Source: Bradyrhizobium sp. ORS 285 (lineage in GTDB: Bacteria; Pseudomonadota; Alphaproteobacteria; Rhizobiales; Xanthobacteraceae). Taken from it: a DNA stretch of 64,000 bases. Every line of letters starts with the position of its first letter. The first letter of the stretch is position 1. Shown here one piece after another: positions 1-9,132 of this stretch. The notes beneath the pieces are model-generated. The model worked only from the letters and a program-made list of their open reading frames with translations, was not told where the DNA came from and ran no database searches. A program made the position numbers and the translations under genes. The stretch spans positions 3,059,001 to 3,123,000 of the forward strand of contig NZ_LT859959.1 of the NCBI RefSeq assembly GCF_900176205.1, written 5' to 3'.

Positions 1-9
1 GATCCTCTC

Positions 10-37
10 CATGAACACGCCGGTTGGCGTGTTCATG
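10..37. repeat. Perfect 12-bp inverted repeat (hairpin)
   Basis: CATGAACACGCC and its exact reverse complement are separated by GGTT. The hairpin lies downstream of the minus-strand gene hyuB. No T-run follows on either strand, so an intrinsic terminator is possible but not shown. Confidence 0.5.
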
Positions 38-69
38 GTCTGTGTGCAGGACCCGCTTGGGTGCCAAAA

Positions 70-117
70 CCTCATGGTGAGGAGCGCCGCTCTTGCGGCG
101 CGTCTCGAACCATGAGG
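70..117. repeat. Dispersed palindromic intergenic element
   Basis: The outer arms CCTCATGGT and ACCATGAGG enclose an inner GCGCCGC/GCGGCGC hairpin. I recognise this arrangement as a common intergenic repeat of Bradyrhizobium-type genomes. Only one copy was noticed in this window, so family membership rests on memory, not on repetition seen here. Confidence 0.5.
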
Positions 118-145
118 CCACGATTGTTTCAACGGGCATGAGATC

Positions 146-1801
146 TCACCCAACCTGCCCATAGACCTTTGCCGCGTTAACCGCCGACACCAGCCCGCTC
201 TCGACGTCGCTCTGCACGAGCTCCGCCGCGCGTGCGCGGGGATCGCCGATGCCCGCGCCGCCCGGTGTCAGCACCACCAGCCGGTCATCCGGCGGCACGG
301 TCTGGAAGCCCTTGCCGCGCAGCTTCTTGCCCGAGGCGAGCCCGACATAGCCGGCCTCGCCATTGTGGCCGCCGTCGCGGCCGCGGGGCGGGTGGTCGAT
401 GCGGTCGAAGGCGGCGAGGATGTCGAACGGCGCGTCGACGCCGCTGCCGACCTCGATGATCTGGCCGAGGCCGCCGCGGGTGCGGCCGGCGCCGCCGGAG
501 TCCGGGCGCAGCTCCTTGCGCCAGAAGATCAGCGGCGTCTGTGTCTCGGCAATTTCGACCGGCGTGCCGCGCACGCCGCTTGGATAGGCGGTCGCCGACA
601 GTCCGTCCTTGTCGAAGCGTGCGCCGGTGCCGCCATTCGAGGTCACAGCCATCGAGAACCCGTAATTGCCGCCGGCGCCGGAGCGGGTCTGGCCGCGCAC
701 GTTGAGATTCCACAGGCACGACGTGCCTTCGGCCGGCACGCGTTCCGGAATGATCTGGCGCAGGCAGCCGAACACGACGTCGGGCAGCATCTGGCCGATG
801 ACGTGGCGCGAGGCCACCGGCGCGGGCTTCGGCGCATTGAGGATTGCGCCCGACGGCGCCGACACGGTGAGCGGCGACAGCGAGCCGGCATTGTTGGGGA
901 TCGCTGACGCCACCACGCAGCCGAGCCCGAACACGGTGTAGGCCGTCGTATAGGACAGCGGCACGTTGATGCCGAACTTCGAGGCCGTCGACGTGCCGTC
1001 GAAGTCGACATGGATGCCGTCATCGCTGATCGTGAGCGCGGCCTTGAGCGTCACCGGCGCATCATAGCCGTCGACCACCATCTCGTTGCGCCAAGTGCCC
1101 TTGGGCAGCTTGGCGATCTCCGCCAGCACCGCTTCGCGCGAGCGGTCGCAGACGTAGTCGCCGAGCTCATCGAGCGATGAGATGCCGAACTCGGTCATCA
1201 TCTCGACCAGGCGCTGGCAGCCGACATCGTTGCAGGCGGCGAGCGAATAGGTGTCGCCTTCGGTGTCGACCGGCAGCCGGGTGTTGGCGCGGATCATCGC
1301 CATCAGCGTCTCGTTGACGACGCCCTGATCAATGAGCTTCAGCATCGGGATGTACAGCCCCTCCATGAACACGTCGGTGCCATCGGGGCCGAAGCCGATG
1401 CCGCCGATGTCCATCAGATGGCTGGTGCAGGAGAACAAGGCGACCGGCTGGCCGTCCTTGAAGCACGGCGTGGTGACGACGAAGTCGTTGAGATGACCGG
1501 TGCCCATCCAGGGATCGTTGGTGATGTAGGCATCACCCGGCTTCATCGTATGAATCGGGAAATGCGTGATGAAGTGCTTCACCGACTCGGCCATCGAGTT
1601 GACATGGCCCGGTGTGCCGGTGACGGCCTGCGCCAGCATGCGTCCCTTCAGGTCGAACACGCCGGCGGAGAGGTCGCCGCATTCGCGCACGATCGGGCTG
1701 AAGGCGGTGCGCAGCAGCACCTGGGCCTGCTCTTCGACCACGGCGATCAGCCGATGCCACATGATCTGCAGGTCGATCAGGCTGGTTTGGGATGCGCTCA
1801 T
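146..1801 (-). CDS. hyuB: Hydantoinase B/oxoprolinase family protein (HyuB)
   Basis: This 551-aa protein is a full-length HyuB-type subunit. The family forms the beta half of ATP-dependent N-methylhydantoinase, 5-oxoprolinase and acetone/acetophenone carboxylase enzymes. Visible family features are the N-terminal RECGDLSAGVFD and NDPWMGTGHLND segments, and the C-terminal PDSGGAGRTRGGLGQ glycine-rich region near residue 440. The ATG start lies only 2 nt after the stop of hyuA, so the two are co-transcribed and probably translationally coupled. Which cyclic amide or ketone is the substrate cannot be told from sequence. Confidence 0.93.
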   Translation of the reverse strand: MSASQTSLIDLQIMWHRLIAVVEEQAQVLLRTAFSPIVRECGDLSAGVFDLKGRMLAQAVTGTPGHVNSMAESVKHFITHFPIHTMKPGDAYITNDPWMGTGHLNDFVVTTPCFKDGQPVALFSCTSHLMDIGGIGFGPDGTDVFMEGLYIPMLKLIDQGVVNETLMAMIRANTRLPVDTEGDTYSLAACNDVGCQRLVEMMTEFGISSLDELGDYVCDRSREAVLAEIAKLPKGTWRNEMVVDGYDAPVTLKAALTISDDGIHVDFDGTSTASKFGINVPLSYTTAYTVFGLGCVVASAIPNNAGSLSPLTVSAPSGAILNAPKPAPVASRHVIGQMLPDVVFGCLRQIIPERVPAEGTSCLWNLNVRGQTRSGAGGNYGFSMAVTSNGGTGARFDKDGLSATAYPSGVRGTPVEIAETQTPLIFWRKELRPDSGGAGRTRGGLGQIIEVGSGVDAPFDILAAFDRIDHPPRGRDGGHNGEAGYVGLASGKKLRGKGFQTVPPDDRLVVLTPGGAGIGDPRARAAELVQSDVESGLVSAVNAAKVYGQVG

Positions 1802-1803
1802 CG

Positions 1804-3888
1804 TCAGGCCGCCTTCCGTTCCATGACGATGCTGCCGGCACCGTCGATATGCGCGTCAAAACTGTTGGAGATGAAGGTCGAAGTCTCGTCCTCGGCGATC
1901 ACGGCGGGACCTGCGATGACCGCGCCCGGCGCCATCTGCTCGCGGCGATACAGCGGGATCTCGACGAAGCGGCCGGCGCGGCCATCGAAGAATTTGCGGT
2001 GGCCCGAAGCCGCGCCGGCGGGCTTGCGCATGACCTCGGCGACGGTGGCCGGCTGACGCGCGTCCGTCGTCGCCAGCACCGACCAGCTCAGCACCTCGAT
2101 CGCGGCCCCCGGGATGGCGCGCTCGAACAGCGCGGCATAGCCGGCCTCGAAGGTCTTGCGCAGGGCAGGGAGATCCTCCGCGGTGAGTGCGCGGTTCGGC
2201 AGCTCGACGCTGATCTCATGGCCCTGGCCGACATATCGCATGAACGCCGCGCGGCGCTCGCGCACCGGAGCGCCGGCCGCGCCGGGCTCGACCAGGGCCC
2301 GGGCCTCATCGGCCATCTGCTGCAACAGGCCGGAGACGAGCGCCGTGTCGAAATCGTCGAGCCGGGCATGACGGCTGCGTACCAACTCATAGGCGATGGG
2401 GGCGGCGAGGAAGCCGACCGCCGAACCGACGCCGGCATTGGAGGGCACGATGACTTTGGCGACACCGATCTTCTCGGCGACGCGGGCGGCGTGCAGCGGC
2501 GCCGCACCGCCGAACGCGATCAACGTGTGCTGGCCGATGATTGCGCCGCGCTCGACGGCATGAACGCGCGCCGCGCTCGCCATGTTCTCGCAGACGACCT
2601 CGTGCACCGCATAGGCTGCGGTCTCGGCGTCCAGCCCGAGCGGCGCGCCGACGTCACGGAGCAGGGCCTGCTTCGACAATTCGGGATCGAGCTTGATGGT
2701 GCCGCCAGCGAATGCGTCGGGATCGATCATGCCGAGCGCGACGTCGGAATCAGTGACCGCCGGACGCTGGCCGCCGCGGCCATAGCAGGCCGGGCCGGGT
2801 TCGGAGGACGCGCTCTCGGGACCGACGGTGACGCGCTTCATCGCATCGATGCGGGCGATCGAGCCGCCGCCGGCGCCGATCTCGACCATCTCGATGACGG
2901 GGATGCGCACCGGCAGGCCGGAGCCTTTCAGGAAGCGCGCGGCGCGATCGACCTCGAACACGCGCGAGCTCTCCGGCTCGAAGTCCTCGATGAGACAGAT
3001 CTTGGCGGTGGTGCCGCCCATGTCGAACGACAGCACCTTGCGCTCGCCGAGTCGCGCGGCAATCTGGCCGGCGAAGATCGCGCCGCCGGCGGGGCCGGAT
3101 TCGACGAGGCGCACGGGGAAACGCCGCGCCGTGTCGATCGAGGTGACGCCGCCGCCTGACGTGACGAGATAGATCGCGCCGCGGAACTGCTCGACGCGCA
3201 ACGCCTGGTCCATGCGGGCGAGGTAGGAATCCATCAGCGGCTGCACATAGGCGTTGGCGACCGCGGTCGAGGTGCGCTCATATTCCCGGATTTCGGGACA
3301 GACGGCCGACGACAGCGTGATCGAGACTCCAGGCAGTTCCTCGGCGAGGATTTCGCCGGCGCGGCGCTCATGCGCGGGATTGGCGTAGGCGTGCAGGAAG
3401 GCGATGGCGATGCTGGCAACATCGAGCGCGCGCAGCTGCGGCGCCAATGCGCGCACCGCCGCTTCATCGAGTGGCAGTCTGATGTCGCCGTGAGCATCGA
3501 CACGCTCAGGTACCGTGAAGCGAAGAGCGCGCGGCACCAACGGCTTCGGCTTGTCGATGGAGAGATCGTACTGGTCGTAGCGGCTCTCAGTTCCAATATC
3601 GAGAACATCGCGGAAGCCCGACGTGGCGATCAGCGCGGTCTTCGCGCCGCGTCGCTCGATGATCGCGTTGGTCGCGAGCGTGGTGCCGTGGATGAAGACG
3701 TCGATGTCGGAGATGCGGGCCTTCGCATCGGCCAGGATGAGGCGGGTGCCATCGAGCACGGCCTGCTCGGGCTGCGTCGGCGTCGTCAGCACCTTGCGTG
3801 TGCGGCGGTGATCGCCGATGTCGAGTACGATATCGGTGAACGTGCCGCCGATATCGACGGCCAGCCGGACTTCGGCTCCTTCAAGCAT
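1804..3888 (-). CDS. hyuA: Hydantoinase/oxoprolinase family protein (HyuA)
   Basis: The 694-aa ATP-binding partner of HyuB. The N-terminus carries the actin-like phosphate-binding motif DIGGTFTDIV, and a second nucleotide loop (FDMGGTTAK) follows near residue 280. The reading frame stays open 125 codons further upstream, but that stretch translates repeat DNA. The ATG at 3886-3888 is preferred because GGAGA stands about 7 nt before it and the family begins just at this point. Together with HyuB it should hydrolyse or carboxylate a cyclic amide or ketone at the cost of ATP in the cytoplasm. Confidence 0.92.
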   Translation of the reverse strand: MLEGAEVRLAVDIGGTFTDIVLDIGDHRRTRKVLTTPTQPEQAVLDGTRLILADAKARISDIDVFIHGTTLATNAIIERRGAKTALIATSGFRDVLDIGTESRYDQYDLSIDKPKPLVPRALRFTVPERVDAHGDIRLPLDEAAVRALAPQLRALDVASIAIAFLHAYANPAHERRAGEILAEELPGVSITLSSAVCPEIREYERTSTAVANAYVQPLMDSYLARMDQALRVEQFRGAIYLVTSGGGVTSIDTARRFPVRLVESGPAGGAIFAGQIAARLGERKVLSFDMGGTTAKICLIEDFEPESSRVFEVDRAARFLKGSGLPVRIPVIEMVEIGAGGGSIARIDAMKRVTVGPESASSEPGPACYGRGGQRPAVTDSDVALGMIDPDAFAGGTIKLDPELSKQALLRDVGAPLGLDAETAAYAVHEVVCENMASAARVHAVERGAIIGQHTLIAFGGAAPLHAARVAEKIGVAKVIVPSNAGVGSAVGFLAAPIAYELVRSRHARLDDFDTALVSGLLQQMADEARALVEPGAAGAPVRERRAAFMRYVGQGHEISVELPNRALTAEDLPALRKTFEAGYAALFERAIPGAAIEVLSWSVLATTDARQPATVAEVMRKPAGAASGHRKFFDGRAGRFVEIPLYRREQMAPGAVIAGPAVIAEDETSTFISNSFDAHIDGAGSIVMERKAA

Positions 3889-4108
3889 TCGGTCATCTCC
3901 GCAAGCGACGAATTGATGTGCGATTTGAGCAAGTCCCATGCCATTGCGCCAGCGGAGATACGTGTTGCTGCTCTGCGTTTTGTGCGGCGCGGATTGAAGG
4001 TCGTGGCGAGATGTGCGCTCAATCTTGCTGATTGAGAGCTGATTGGCTCTCGCAACACTGAGCACGACGTTGCCCGAAATCGCTTGGCGGCGCATCACAG
4101 GCTCCGCC

Positions 4109-4261
4109 GTCGTCCCGGCGAACGCCGGGACCCATAACCCCAGGGAGAGGTTTGAGGCAGGCACGTCGTTACACACCTTCCGCCTCACGTCCGCCGCGGC
4201 GTATGGGTCCCGGATCGGCGCCGCGTCGCGCTGGCGCGCGCCGTGGCTTGTCCGGGACGAC
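4109..4261. repeat. REP-like inverted repeat in the hyuA upstream region
   Basis: GTCGTCCCGG at 4109-4118 is matched by CCGGGACGAC at 4252-4261. Inside, CGGGACCCATA near 4127 is matched by TATGGGTCCCG near 4202, giving a nested hairpin. This is the CCCGGCGAACGCCGGGACC type of repeat often seen in rhizobial genomes. It lies in the roughly 1-kb non-coding stretch 3889-4893 between the divergent hyuA and helicase genes. The rest of that stretch holds the long repeat at 4350-4742 and no gene that I can support. Confidence 0.6.
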
Positions 4262-4349
4262 ACGGGAGATTGGTGCGCGTGCGGAGCATCTCATCGGCGT
4301 GCGTTCGTGTTCCCGCGGCGCATCACGCCCGAGTTCTGCGATCAGTTCA

Positions 4350-4742
4350 CCCTCTCCGCAAACGAGAGGGTGCAGGGAATGCCGGGTGAAGGCCTCACCC
4401 ATGGCCCGCCTGCGAACAAGAATGCAGGCGGCAGGTACCACAGGTTCAGCCGAGCATCCGGCATTCCCTGCGCGGTGTCTTCACGCTTATACGCAGTCTC
4501 CCTGGCGCGCCGGCTTGTTGGCCACCATTCCGCGACAACGCGCTGACGCGCATTGCGTGGGGATACCAGCTTCGGGGTATCAGGACGCTGCGACTTCACG
4601 TCCGCCATCATGCCGGTCGTCTGCGCTGAAAGCGCGTCCGACATGATCAGCGGCACCGCATCCCGCACCCGACGTTCGTGACGACGCGTACGTCCCTCTG
4701 CATGGGGCAGGACGGCGCGGATCATACATGATTTCTGGAAAA
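4350..4742. repeat. Long dispersed structured element, copy 1
   Basis: This stretch matches 35870-36267 along most of its length and 54455-54641 in its last part. Conserved hairpins are GCAGGGAATGCCGG at 4372 with CCGGCATTCCCTGC at 4458-4471, and GATACC-AGCTTCGG-GGTATC at 4562-4581. The pairing survives in the other copies although the bases differ. It ends in an AT-rich tail with TTTCTGGAAAA. Open frames inside it (for example 4152-4646) are not genes. Confidence 0.75.
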
Positions 4743-4893
4743 GAGAAAGTATTTTTTCGGGAAAGCGGAATGTGCATGGTCGCGTGAAAGACGGTAAAGG
4801 GGGCCGGAGACAAATGCCGGATTCCGACGTTCTCAGGCCTCGTGTTCCGGCCCGGCTTGGCGTAAAGCAGCCGAATCGAAGAGAGGTCCTCCC

Positions 4894-6876
4894 TTGTCAT
4901 TTCCCGTGACCAATCCGCCGCTGGCCCGCGCGCTGGCCGAGCGCAATTATGAGACGCCCACCCCCGTCCAGCTGGCCGTGCTCGCTGACGACGCCGTCGA
5001 TCGCGACCTGCTGGTGTCGGCGCAGACCGGCTCGGGCAAGACGGTGGCCTATGGGCTTGCGATGGCGGCGGACCTGCTGGGCGAGGCCGAACGCTTCGGC
5101 CCGGCCGCCGCGCCGCTCGCGCTGATCGTGGCGCCGACGCGCGAGCTGGCGCTGCAGGTGCAGCGTGAGCTCGCCTGGCTTTATCAATATGCCGGCGCCC
5201 GCGTGATCTCCTGCGTCGGCGGCATGGATCCGCGTCGCGAGCAGCGCGAGCTGGAGGCGGGTGCCCATATCGTCGTCGGGACACCCGGGCGGCTGTGCGA
5301 TCATCTGCGGCGTCACCGTCTCGACATCTCTGAGCTGAAGGTGGTGGTGCTCGACGAGGCCGACGAGATGCTCAATCTCGGTTTCCGCGAGGACATGGAG
5401 TTCATTCTCGAGACCACGCCGGAGACACGCCGGACCTTGCTGTTCTCGGCCACGTTCCCGCGCGGCATCGTCGCGTTGGCCAAGCAGTACCAGGACGACG
5501 CGTTCCGCATCGAGGTCGAGGGCGACGAAGGCGGGCATGCCGACATCGAGTATCGTGCCATCCGCATCGCGCCCGATGATGCCGAGCACGCGGTGGTCAA
5601 TCTGCTGCGCTTCTATGAATCACCGAGCGCGATCGTGTTCTGCAATACCCGCGAGGCGGTTCGGCATCTGCAGGCGGCGCTGCTCGAGCGCGGCTTCTCG
5701 GTGGTCGCGCTATCAGGCGAATTGACACAGAACGAGCGCACCATGGCGCTGCAGTCGCTGCGCGACGGCCGCTCGCGGGTCTGCGTGGCGACCGACGTCG
5801 CCGCGCGCGGCATCGATCTCGCCAATCTCGATCTCGTCATCCATGCCGAACTGCCGAATGATCCCGAGGTGATGCAGCATCGCTCGGGGCGCACCGGCCG
5901 GGCCGGGCGCAAGGGCGTCAGCGTGCTGCTGGTGCCGCCGGCGCGGCGGCGCCGCGCGGAGATGCTGCTGAAGCTCGCGGGCATCGAGGCCGACTGGGGC
6001 GCCGCGCCGCAGGCCGAGGAGATACGCAAGCTCGACCAGGAGCGCATGCTGCAGGATTCCATCTTCACCGAGGAGACGACGGCGGATGATCTGGCGCTCG
6101 CCCAGATCCTGCTCGCGCAGCGCTCGGCCGAGGACATCGCCGCCGCGCTGGCGCGGCTCTATCGCGCCCGGCTGCCGTCGCCGGAGGACATCCTCGATGC
6201 CGTCGAGGATCGCGGCCGCGGGCGTGCCGAGCGTGGCCGCGACCCCGTCGCCCGCAATGCGCGCGACACCGCCGCGCGGGATGACGGTCGCGCGCCGGCG
6301 CCGCGGACCAAGGGCGGCAAGCCGTCGCGCCACGGCATGGGCGAGCCCAGCGTGTGGTTCCGTGCCGCGATCGGGCGCCGCAAGAACGCCGAGGCGAGCT
6401 GGCTGCTGCCGATGATCTGCCGCCGCGGCGGCATCGACAAGCAGGACATCGGCGCGATCAAGATCTCCGACACGACGACGGAGTTCGAGATCGCCGCGCG
6501 CGTCGCCGACAGCTTCGCTGCCAACATCCGCCGACCCGACAAGGAGGACACGATCCGCATCGAGCCGCTCGGCGCGGCGCCCGCGGGGCAGCCTGCGGCC
6601 GAGACGGTTTGGCCGCAAAAGCCGCCGCCGCGGCGCAAGGCGGACGAGGGCGCCTATCACCCGCTCGACCGTGACGAGCCGCGCGAGCGCGCGGAGGAGA
6701 GGCCGCGCGGCAAGCCGCATCGCGAGGCTCCGTCGAAATCGTTCCGCGAACCGGCGTTCGCGAAGAAAAAGAAGCCGCGTGACAAGTCCGGCCATGGTGG
6801 TCAGGCGTTTCCTTCGAGCCATCCGCGCGCGAAGCCGCCAGGTGGGAAGAAGCCGAAGACCAAGCGTCGCGGCTGA
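4894..6876 (+). CDS. DEAD-box ATP-dependent RNA helicase with DbpA-type RNA-binding domain
   Basis: This 660-aa protein has all the DEAD-box motifs in order: Q motif around residues 18-26, Walker A AQTGSGKT at 43-50, PTREL, TPGR, DEAD at 154-157, SAT, then ATDVAARGID and HRSGRTGRAG in the second RecA lobe. A DbpA/CsdA-like RNA-recognition domain follows at about 480-560, and the end is a Lys/Arg-rich disordered tail. The role is remodelling of structured RNA, in ribosome assembly or cold adaptation. The start is TTG, supported by GAGAGG about 8 nt upstream. The closest family name would be DeaD/CsdA-like; exact orthology is not claimed. Confidence 0.93.
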   Translation: MSFPVTNPPLARALAERNYETPTPVQLAVLADDAVDRDLLVSAQTGSGKTVAYGLAMAADLLGEAERFGPAAAPLALIVAPTRELALQVQRELAWLYQYAGARVISCVGGMDPRREQRELEAGAHIVVGTPGRLCDHLRRHRLDISELKVVVLDEADEMLNLGFREDMEFILETTPETRRTLLFSATFPRGIVALAKQYQDDAFRIEVEGDEGGHADIEYRAIRIAPDDAEHAVVNLLRFYESPSAIVFCNTREAVRHLQAALLERGFSVVALSGELTQNERTMALQSLRDGRSRVCVATDVAARGIDLANLDLVIHAELPNDPEVMQHRSGRTGRAGRKGVSVLLVPPARRRRAEMLLKLAGIEADWGAAPQAEEIRKLDQERMLQDSIFTEETTADDLALAQILLAQRSAEDIAAALARLYRARLPSPEDILDAVEDRGRGRAERGRDPVARNARDTAARDDGRAPAPRTKGGKPSRHGMGEPSVWFRAAIGRRKNAEASWLLPMICRRGGIDKQDIGAIKISDTTTEFEIAARVADSFAANIRRPDKEDTIRIEPLGAAPAGQPAAETVWPQKPPPRRKADEGAYHPLDRDEPRERAEERPRGKPHREAPSKSFREPAFAKKKKPRDKSGHGGQAFPSSHPRAKPPGGKKPKTKRRG

Positions 6877-6931
6877 GCTGGCCGGTCGAGGCGCTTGCGT
6901 CGACCGGTAAACCGTAAGGGAGGAGCCATCC

Positions 6932-7333
6932 TTGAGCCGCTATGCCGTCCTGTATTTTGCAACCCTGGCCGTGCTGCTCGGCTTCGACATCCCGTTCCTC
7001 GCCATCGTCGCCAAGGGCTTCTTCCAGTCGCAGGTCGGCGAGATGCTCGGCGAGATCCGGCCCGTGCCGGCGGTGCTGTTCTATCTGCTGTATGTGCTGG
7101 GTGTGCTGATCTTCGTCAGCGGCACCGCTGACGCCAACTGGCGCTCGACCTTGCTCTACGGCGCGCTGTTCGGCCTGTTCTGCTACGCCACCTTCGAGCT
7201 GACATCGCTGGCGATGCTCAAGCAGTGGACCTGGGCGGTGGTGGCGGTCGACATCAGCTGGGGCGTGTTCGTGACCGCGGTGTCAGCGACGGTGGGTTTG
7301 CTGATCGCGGACTGGGTGACGCCACGGGGCTGA
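6932..7333 (+). CDS. DUF2177 family membrane protein
   Basis: This 133-aa protein contains four hydrophobic segments (about residues 5-27, 44-63, 73-95 and 104-125), with the family-typical ADANWRSTLLYGALFG stretch between segments 2 and 3. Length and topology fit DUF2177, a small inner-membrane family without a known function. The TTG start is supported by GGGAGGAG roughly 8 nt upstream. It follows the helicase by 55 nt in the same direction and may share its transcript. Confidence 0.85.
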   Translation: MSRYAVLYFATLAVLLGFDIPFLAIVAKGFFQSQVGEMLGEIRPVPAVLFYLLYVLGVLIFVSGTADANWRSTLLYGALFGLFCYATFELTSLAMLKQWTWAVVAVDISWGVFVTAVSATVGLLIADWVTPRG

Positions 7334-7416
7334 CGCGGTGCTCTGCCGGAAGCCTCGCGACAGAAGCTGCGGCCCGTGGCACAATGCGATCGATCACTCA
7401 GGTAACGGGTCCCGCG

Positions 7417-7701
7417 ATGCCCGTACGAAAGGTCGTTCTGACCGACGATCAGGACAAGGTCATTCAAGATCTGGTAGCGTCTGGCCGATACCCGAACGCG
7501 AACGAGGTCCTGCGCGACGGCCTCCGTTTGATCGAGCGGCGTGAGGCTGAAGGTGCTGCAACGCTAGAGGGCCTTCGTGAGGCCGCTCAAGCCGGCTTTG
7601 CTGCGCTCGATCGCGGCGAGTTCAAGGAGTTCGCCACCATCGACGACCTTCAGGCCTATCTCAATGGCCTTTCGGACAAGCTCATCAATCGCGCCGACTG
7701 A
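7417..7701 (+). CDS. parD: ParD-like type II antitoxin
   Basis: This 94-aa protein resembles ParD: a short N-terminal strand (RKVVLTDDQ), then the ribbon-helix-helix helices with ASGRYPNANEVLRDGLRLIERRE. The C-terminal part (FKEFATIDDLQAYLNGL) would wrap around the toxin. The ATG at 7417 fits the family start; an in-frame ATG at 7384 would add 11 residues. It should bind its own promoter and neutralise ParE. Its downstream partner is broken, so it is an orphan antitoxin unless a relative elsewhere supplies toxin. Confidence 0.85.
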   Translation: MPVRKVVLTDDQDKVIQDLVASGRYPNANEVLRDGLRLIERREAEGAATLEGLREAAQAGFAALDRGEFKEFATIDDLQAYLNGLSDKLINRAD

Positions 7702-7737
7702 TCGCTGCGGATCGCAGTGCCCTGACGGGAGCGCCTG

Positions 7738-8090
7738 ATGATGGGAGAGACGTGGCGGGTTCGTCTCGGTGCCCTCGCAGAGCTCGACTTCGCGAACATC
7801 CTGACATGAACGGTGGAAACGTTCGGTTGCGCCAAGCGGAGGTCTACCGAGACACGCTGCTGAGCGCGATCGGAGACTTGGCGAATGGTCCGGATGTGGC
7901 GGGATCGAGAGCCCGCGACGACATCATGCCCGGCGTTCGCACGCTTCACGTTGCGCGACGCGGCCGTGCCGGTCGACATTTGCTGCTCTACCGCATGAGC
8001 GGCCCGGGGGTCATCGAGATCGGCCGCATTCTGCATGACCGCATGGACTTGCCGCGGCATTCGCCCTTCCCATCCGAGAAGGGCGAATGA
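7738..8090 (+). pseudogene. parE: Degraded ParE-like toxin
   Basis: In the frame starting at ATG 7738 the protein begins like ParE (WRVRLGALAELDFANILT). It hits TGA at 7807-7809 exactly where relatives have Trp, then continues TVETFG in the same frame. Near 7830 the similarity jumps to another frame (RQAEVYRDTLLSAIGDLANGP through GRHLLLYRM and IGRILHDRMDLPRH), as after a 1-nt deletion. One nonsense and one frameshift together rule out a working toxin. The gene lies 36 nt after parD, in normal toxin position. ATTCGCCCTT/AAGGGCGAAT at its end can form a hairpin. Confidence 0.85.
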
Positions 8091-8108
8091 TCTCGACCGC
8101 CTAAGACA

Positions 8109-8768
8109 TCACTTCGGCTGCGGCACCACGCGCAGATACGGCTTCGGCGCCTTCCAGCCGTCCGGATAGATCGTCTTGGCTTCGTCGTCGGACACCGAGC
8201 CCGCGATGATCACGTCCTCGCCCTGCTTCCAGTCGGCGGGAGTGGCGACGCGGTGCTTGGCGGTGAGCTGCAGCGAGTCGATGACGCGGAGAATTTCCTG
8301 GAAGTTGCGGCCCGTGGTCATCGGGTAGACCAGGATCAGCTTGATCTTCTTGTCCGGGCCGATGATGAAGACGTTGCGGACGGTCAGATTGTCGGCGGCG
8401 GTGCGCTTGGCCGGATCGCCGGACACGGCTGCGGGCAGCATGTCGTAGAGCTTGGAGACGTTGTAGTCGATGTCGCCGATCAGGGGATAGTTCGGCGCCG
8501 CGCCTTGGGTCTCGCGGATGTCCTCGGCCCACTGCGAATGCTTGTCCACGGGGTCGACGGACAGGCCGATCAGCTTGACGCCGCGCTTGTCGAACTCCGG
8601 CTTCAGACGGGCCAACGCACCGAGCTCGGTGGTGCAGACCGGGGTGAAATCCTTCGGATGCGAGAACAGCAGCGCCCAGCTGTCGCCGATCCAGTCGTGG
8701 AATTTGATCTTGCCTTCGGTGGTCTCAGCCTCGAAGTCGGGCGCGGTGGAACCGATTTGAAGAGCCAT
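8109..8768 (-). CDS. 1-Cys peroxiredoxin (Prx6-type, AhpC/TSA family)
   Basis: This 219-aa protein reduces hydrogen peroxide and organic peroxides. The catalytic segment is SHPKDFTPVCTTELG with peroxidatic Cys45. The long C-terminal domain, with DWKQGEDVII near residue 185 and YPDGWKAPKPYLR at the end, is typical of the Prx6/1-Cys group. The ATG at 8766-8768 is chosen because AGGA lies 5 nt upstream; a second ATG 12 nt further up is less likely. It is divergent from the gene at 9133, and a dyad between them may be its control site. Confidence 0.93.
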   Translation of the reverse strand: MALQIGSTAPDFEAETTEGKIKFHDWIGDSWALLFSHPKDFTPVCTTELGALARLKPEFDKRGVKLIGLSVDPVDKHSQWAEDIRETQGAAPNYPLIGDIDYNVSKLYDMLPAAVSGDPAKRTAADNLTVRNVFIIGPDKKIKLILVYPMTTGRNFQEILRVIDSLQLTAKHRVATPADWKQGEDVIIAGSVSDDEAKTIYPDGWKAPKPYLRVVPQPK

Positions 8769-8802
8769 GGCAGTCCTCATGTGGATGGAAGGGGCGGCAT
8801 AA

Positions 8803-8873
8803 AACGTTCTCTCGACTATAGGAAATACCGCCTCCCATGGGAACCGTTCCAGAAAAAAGAGAACGTTGTTCTC
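8803..8873. promoter_or_regulatory. Repeated dyad between peroxiredoxin and the 9133 gene
   Basis: GAGAAC-GTT-GTTCTC at 8859-8873 is a perfect dyad. A second half-site, AACGTTCTC, occurs in inverted orientation at 8803-8811 close to the peroxiredoxin start. The 364-nt spacer 8769-9132 holds no gene I can support, so this is the best operator candidate for the divergent pair. The regulator is unknown; an OxyR-type protein is only a guess from context. Confidence 0.4.
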
Positions 8874-9132
8874 CTGCAGCCTCCGCGAGCAACAACTTCT
8901 TTTGAGTTTCGCACCTGCGGCGAAACATCCGTGAGACTACCGGCTGCCCCGATTTCGCCACGTCTCGGTCGCAACACGCCGCCCCTCGCGACAGGCCGTT
9001 TTGAACCGTGATCGAGGTCACTGCGGCAAAAGAGCAACCGATACAAAAACCCACAGCAGCGTTTCGAACCATTAACCACTCGTTCAGACGCGGACCGACA
9101 AGGTGGGTCAACACAGCAACTGAGAAGAGAAC

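Noticed and set aside
3889..4263. Upstream extension of the hyuA reading frame by 125 codons
   Set aside because: It translates REP-like DNA, has no family similarity, and a good ribosome-binding site precedes the ATG at 3888.
4043..4725. Several overlapping open frames on both strands in the 4-kb spacer
   Set aside because: They lie in repeat DNA that recurs elsewhere with frame-breaking differences but conserved hairpins.
7752..8090. Separate gene starting at GTG 7752
   Set aside because: Its first 25 residues are unlike ParE while the correct ParE N-terminus is in the other frame; it is part of a pseudogene.
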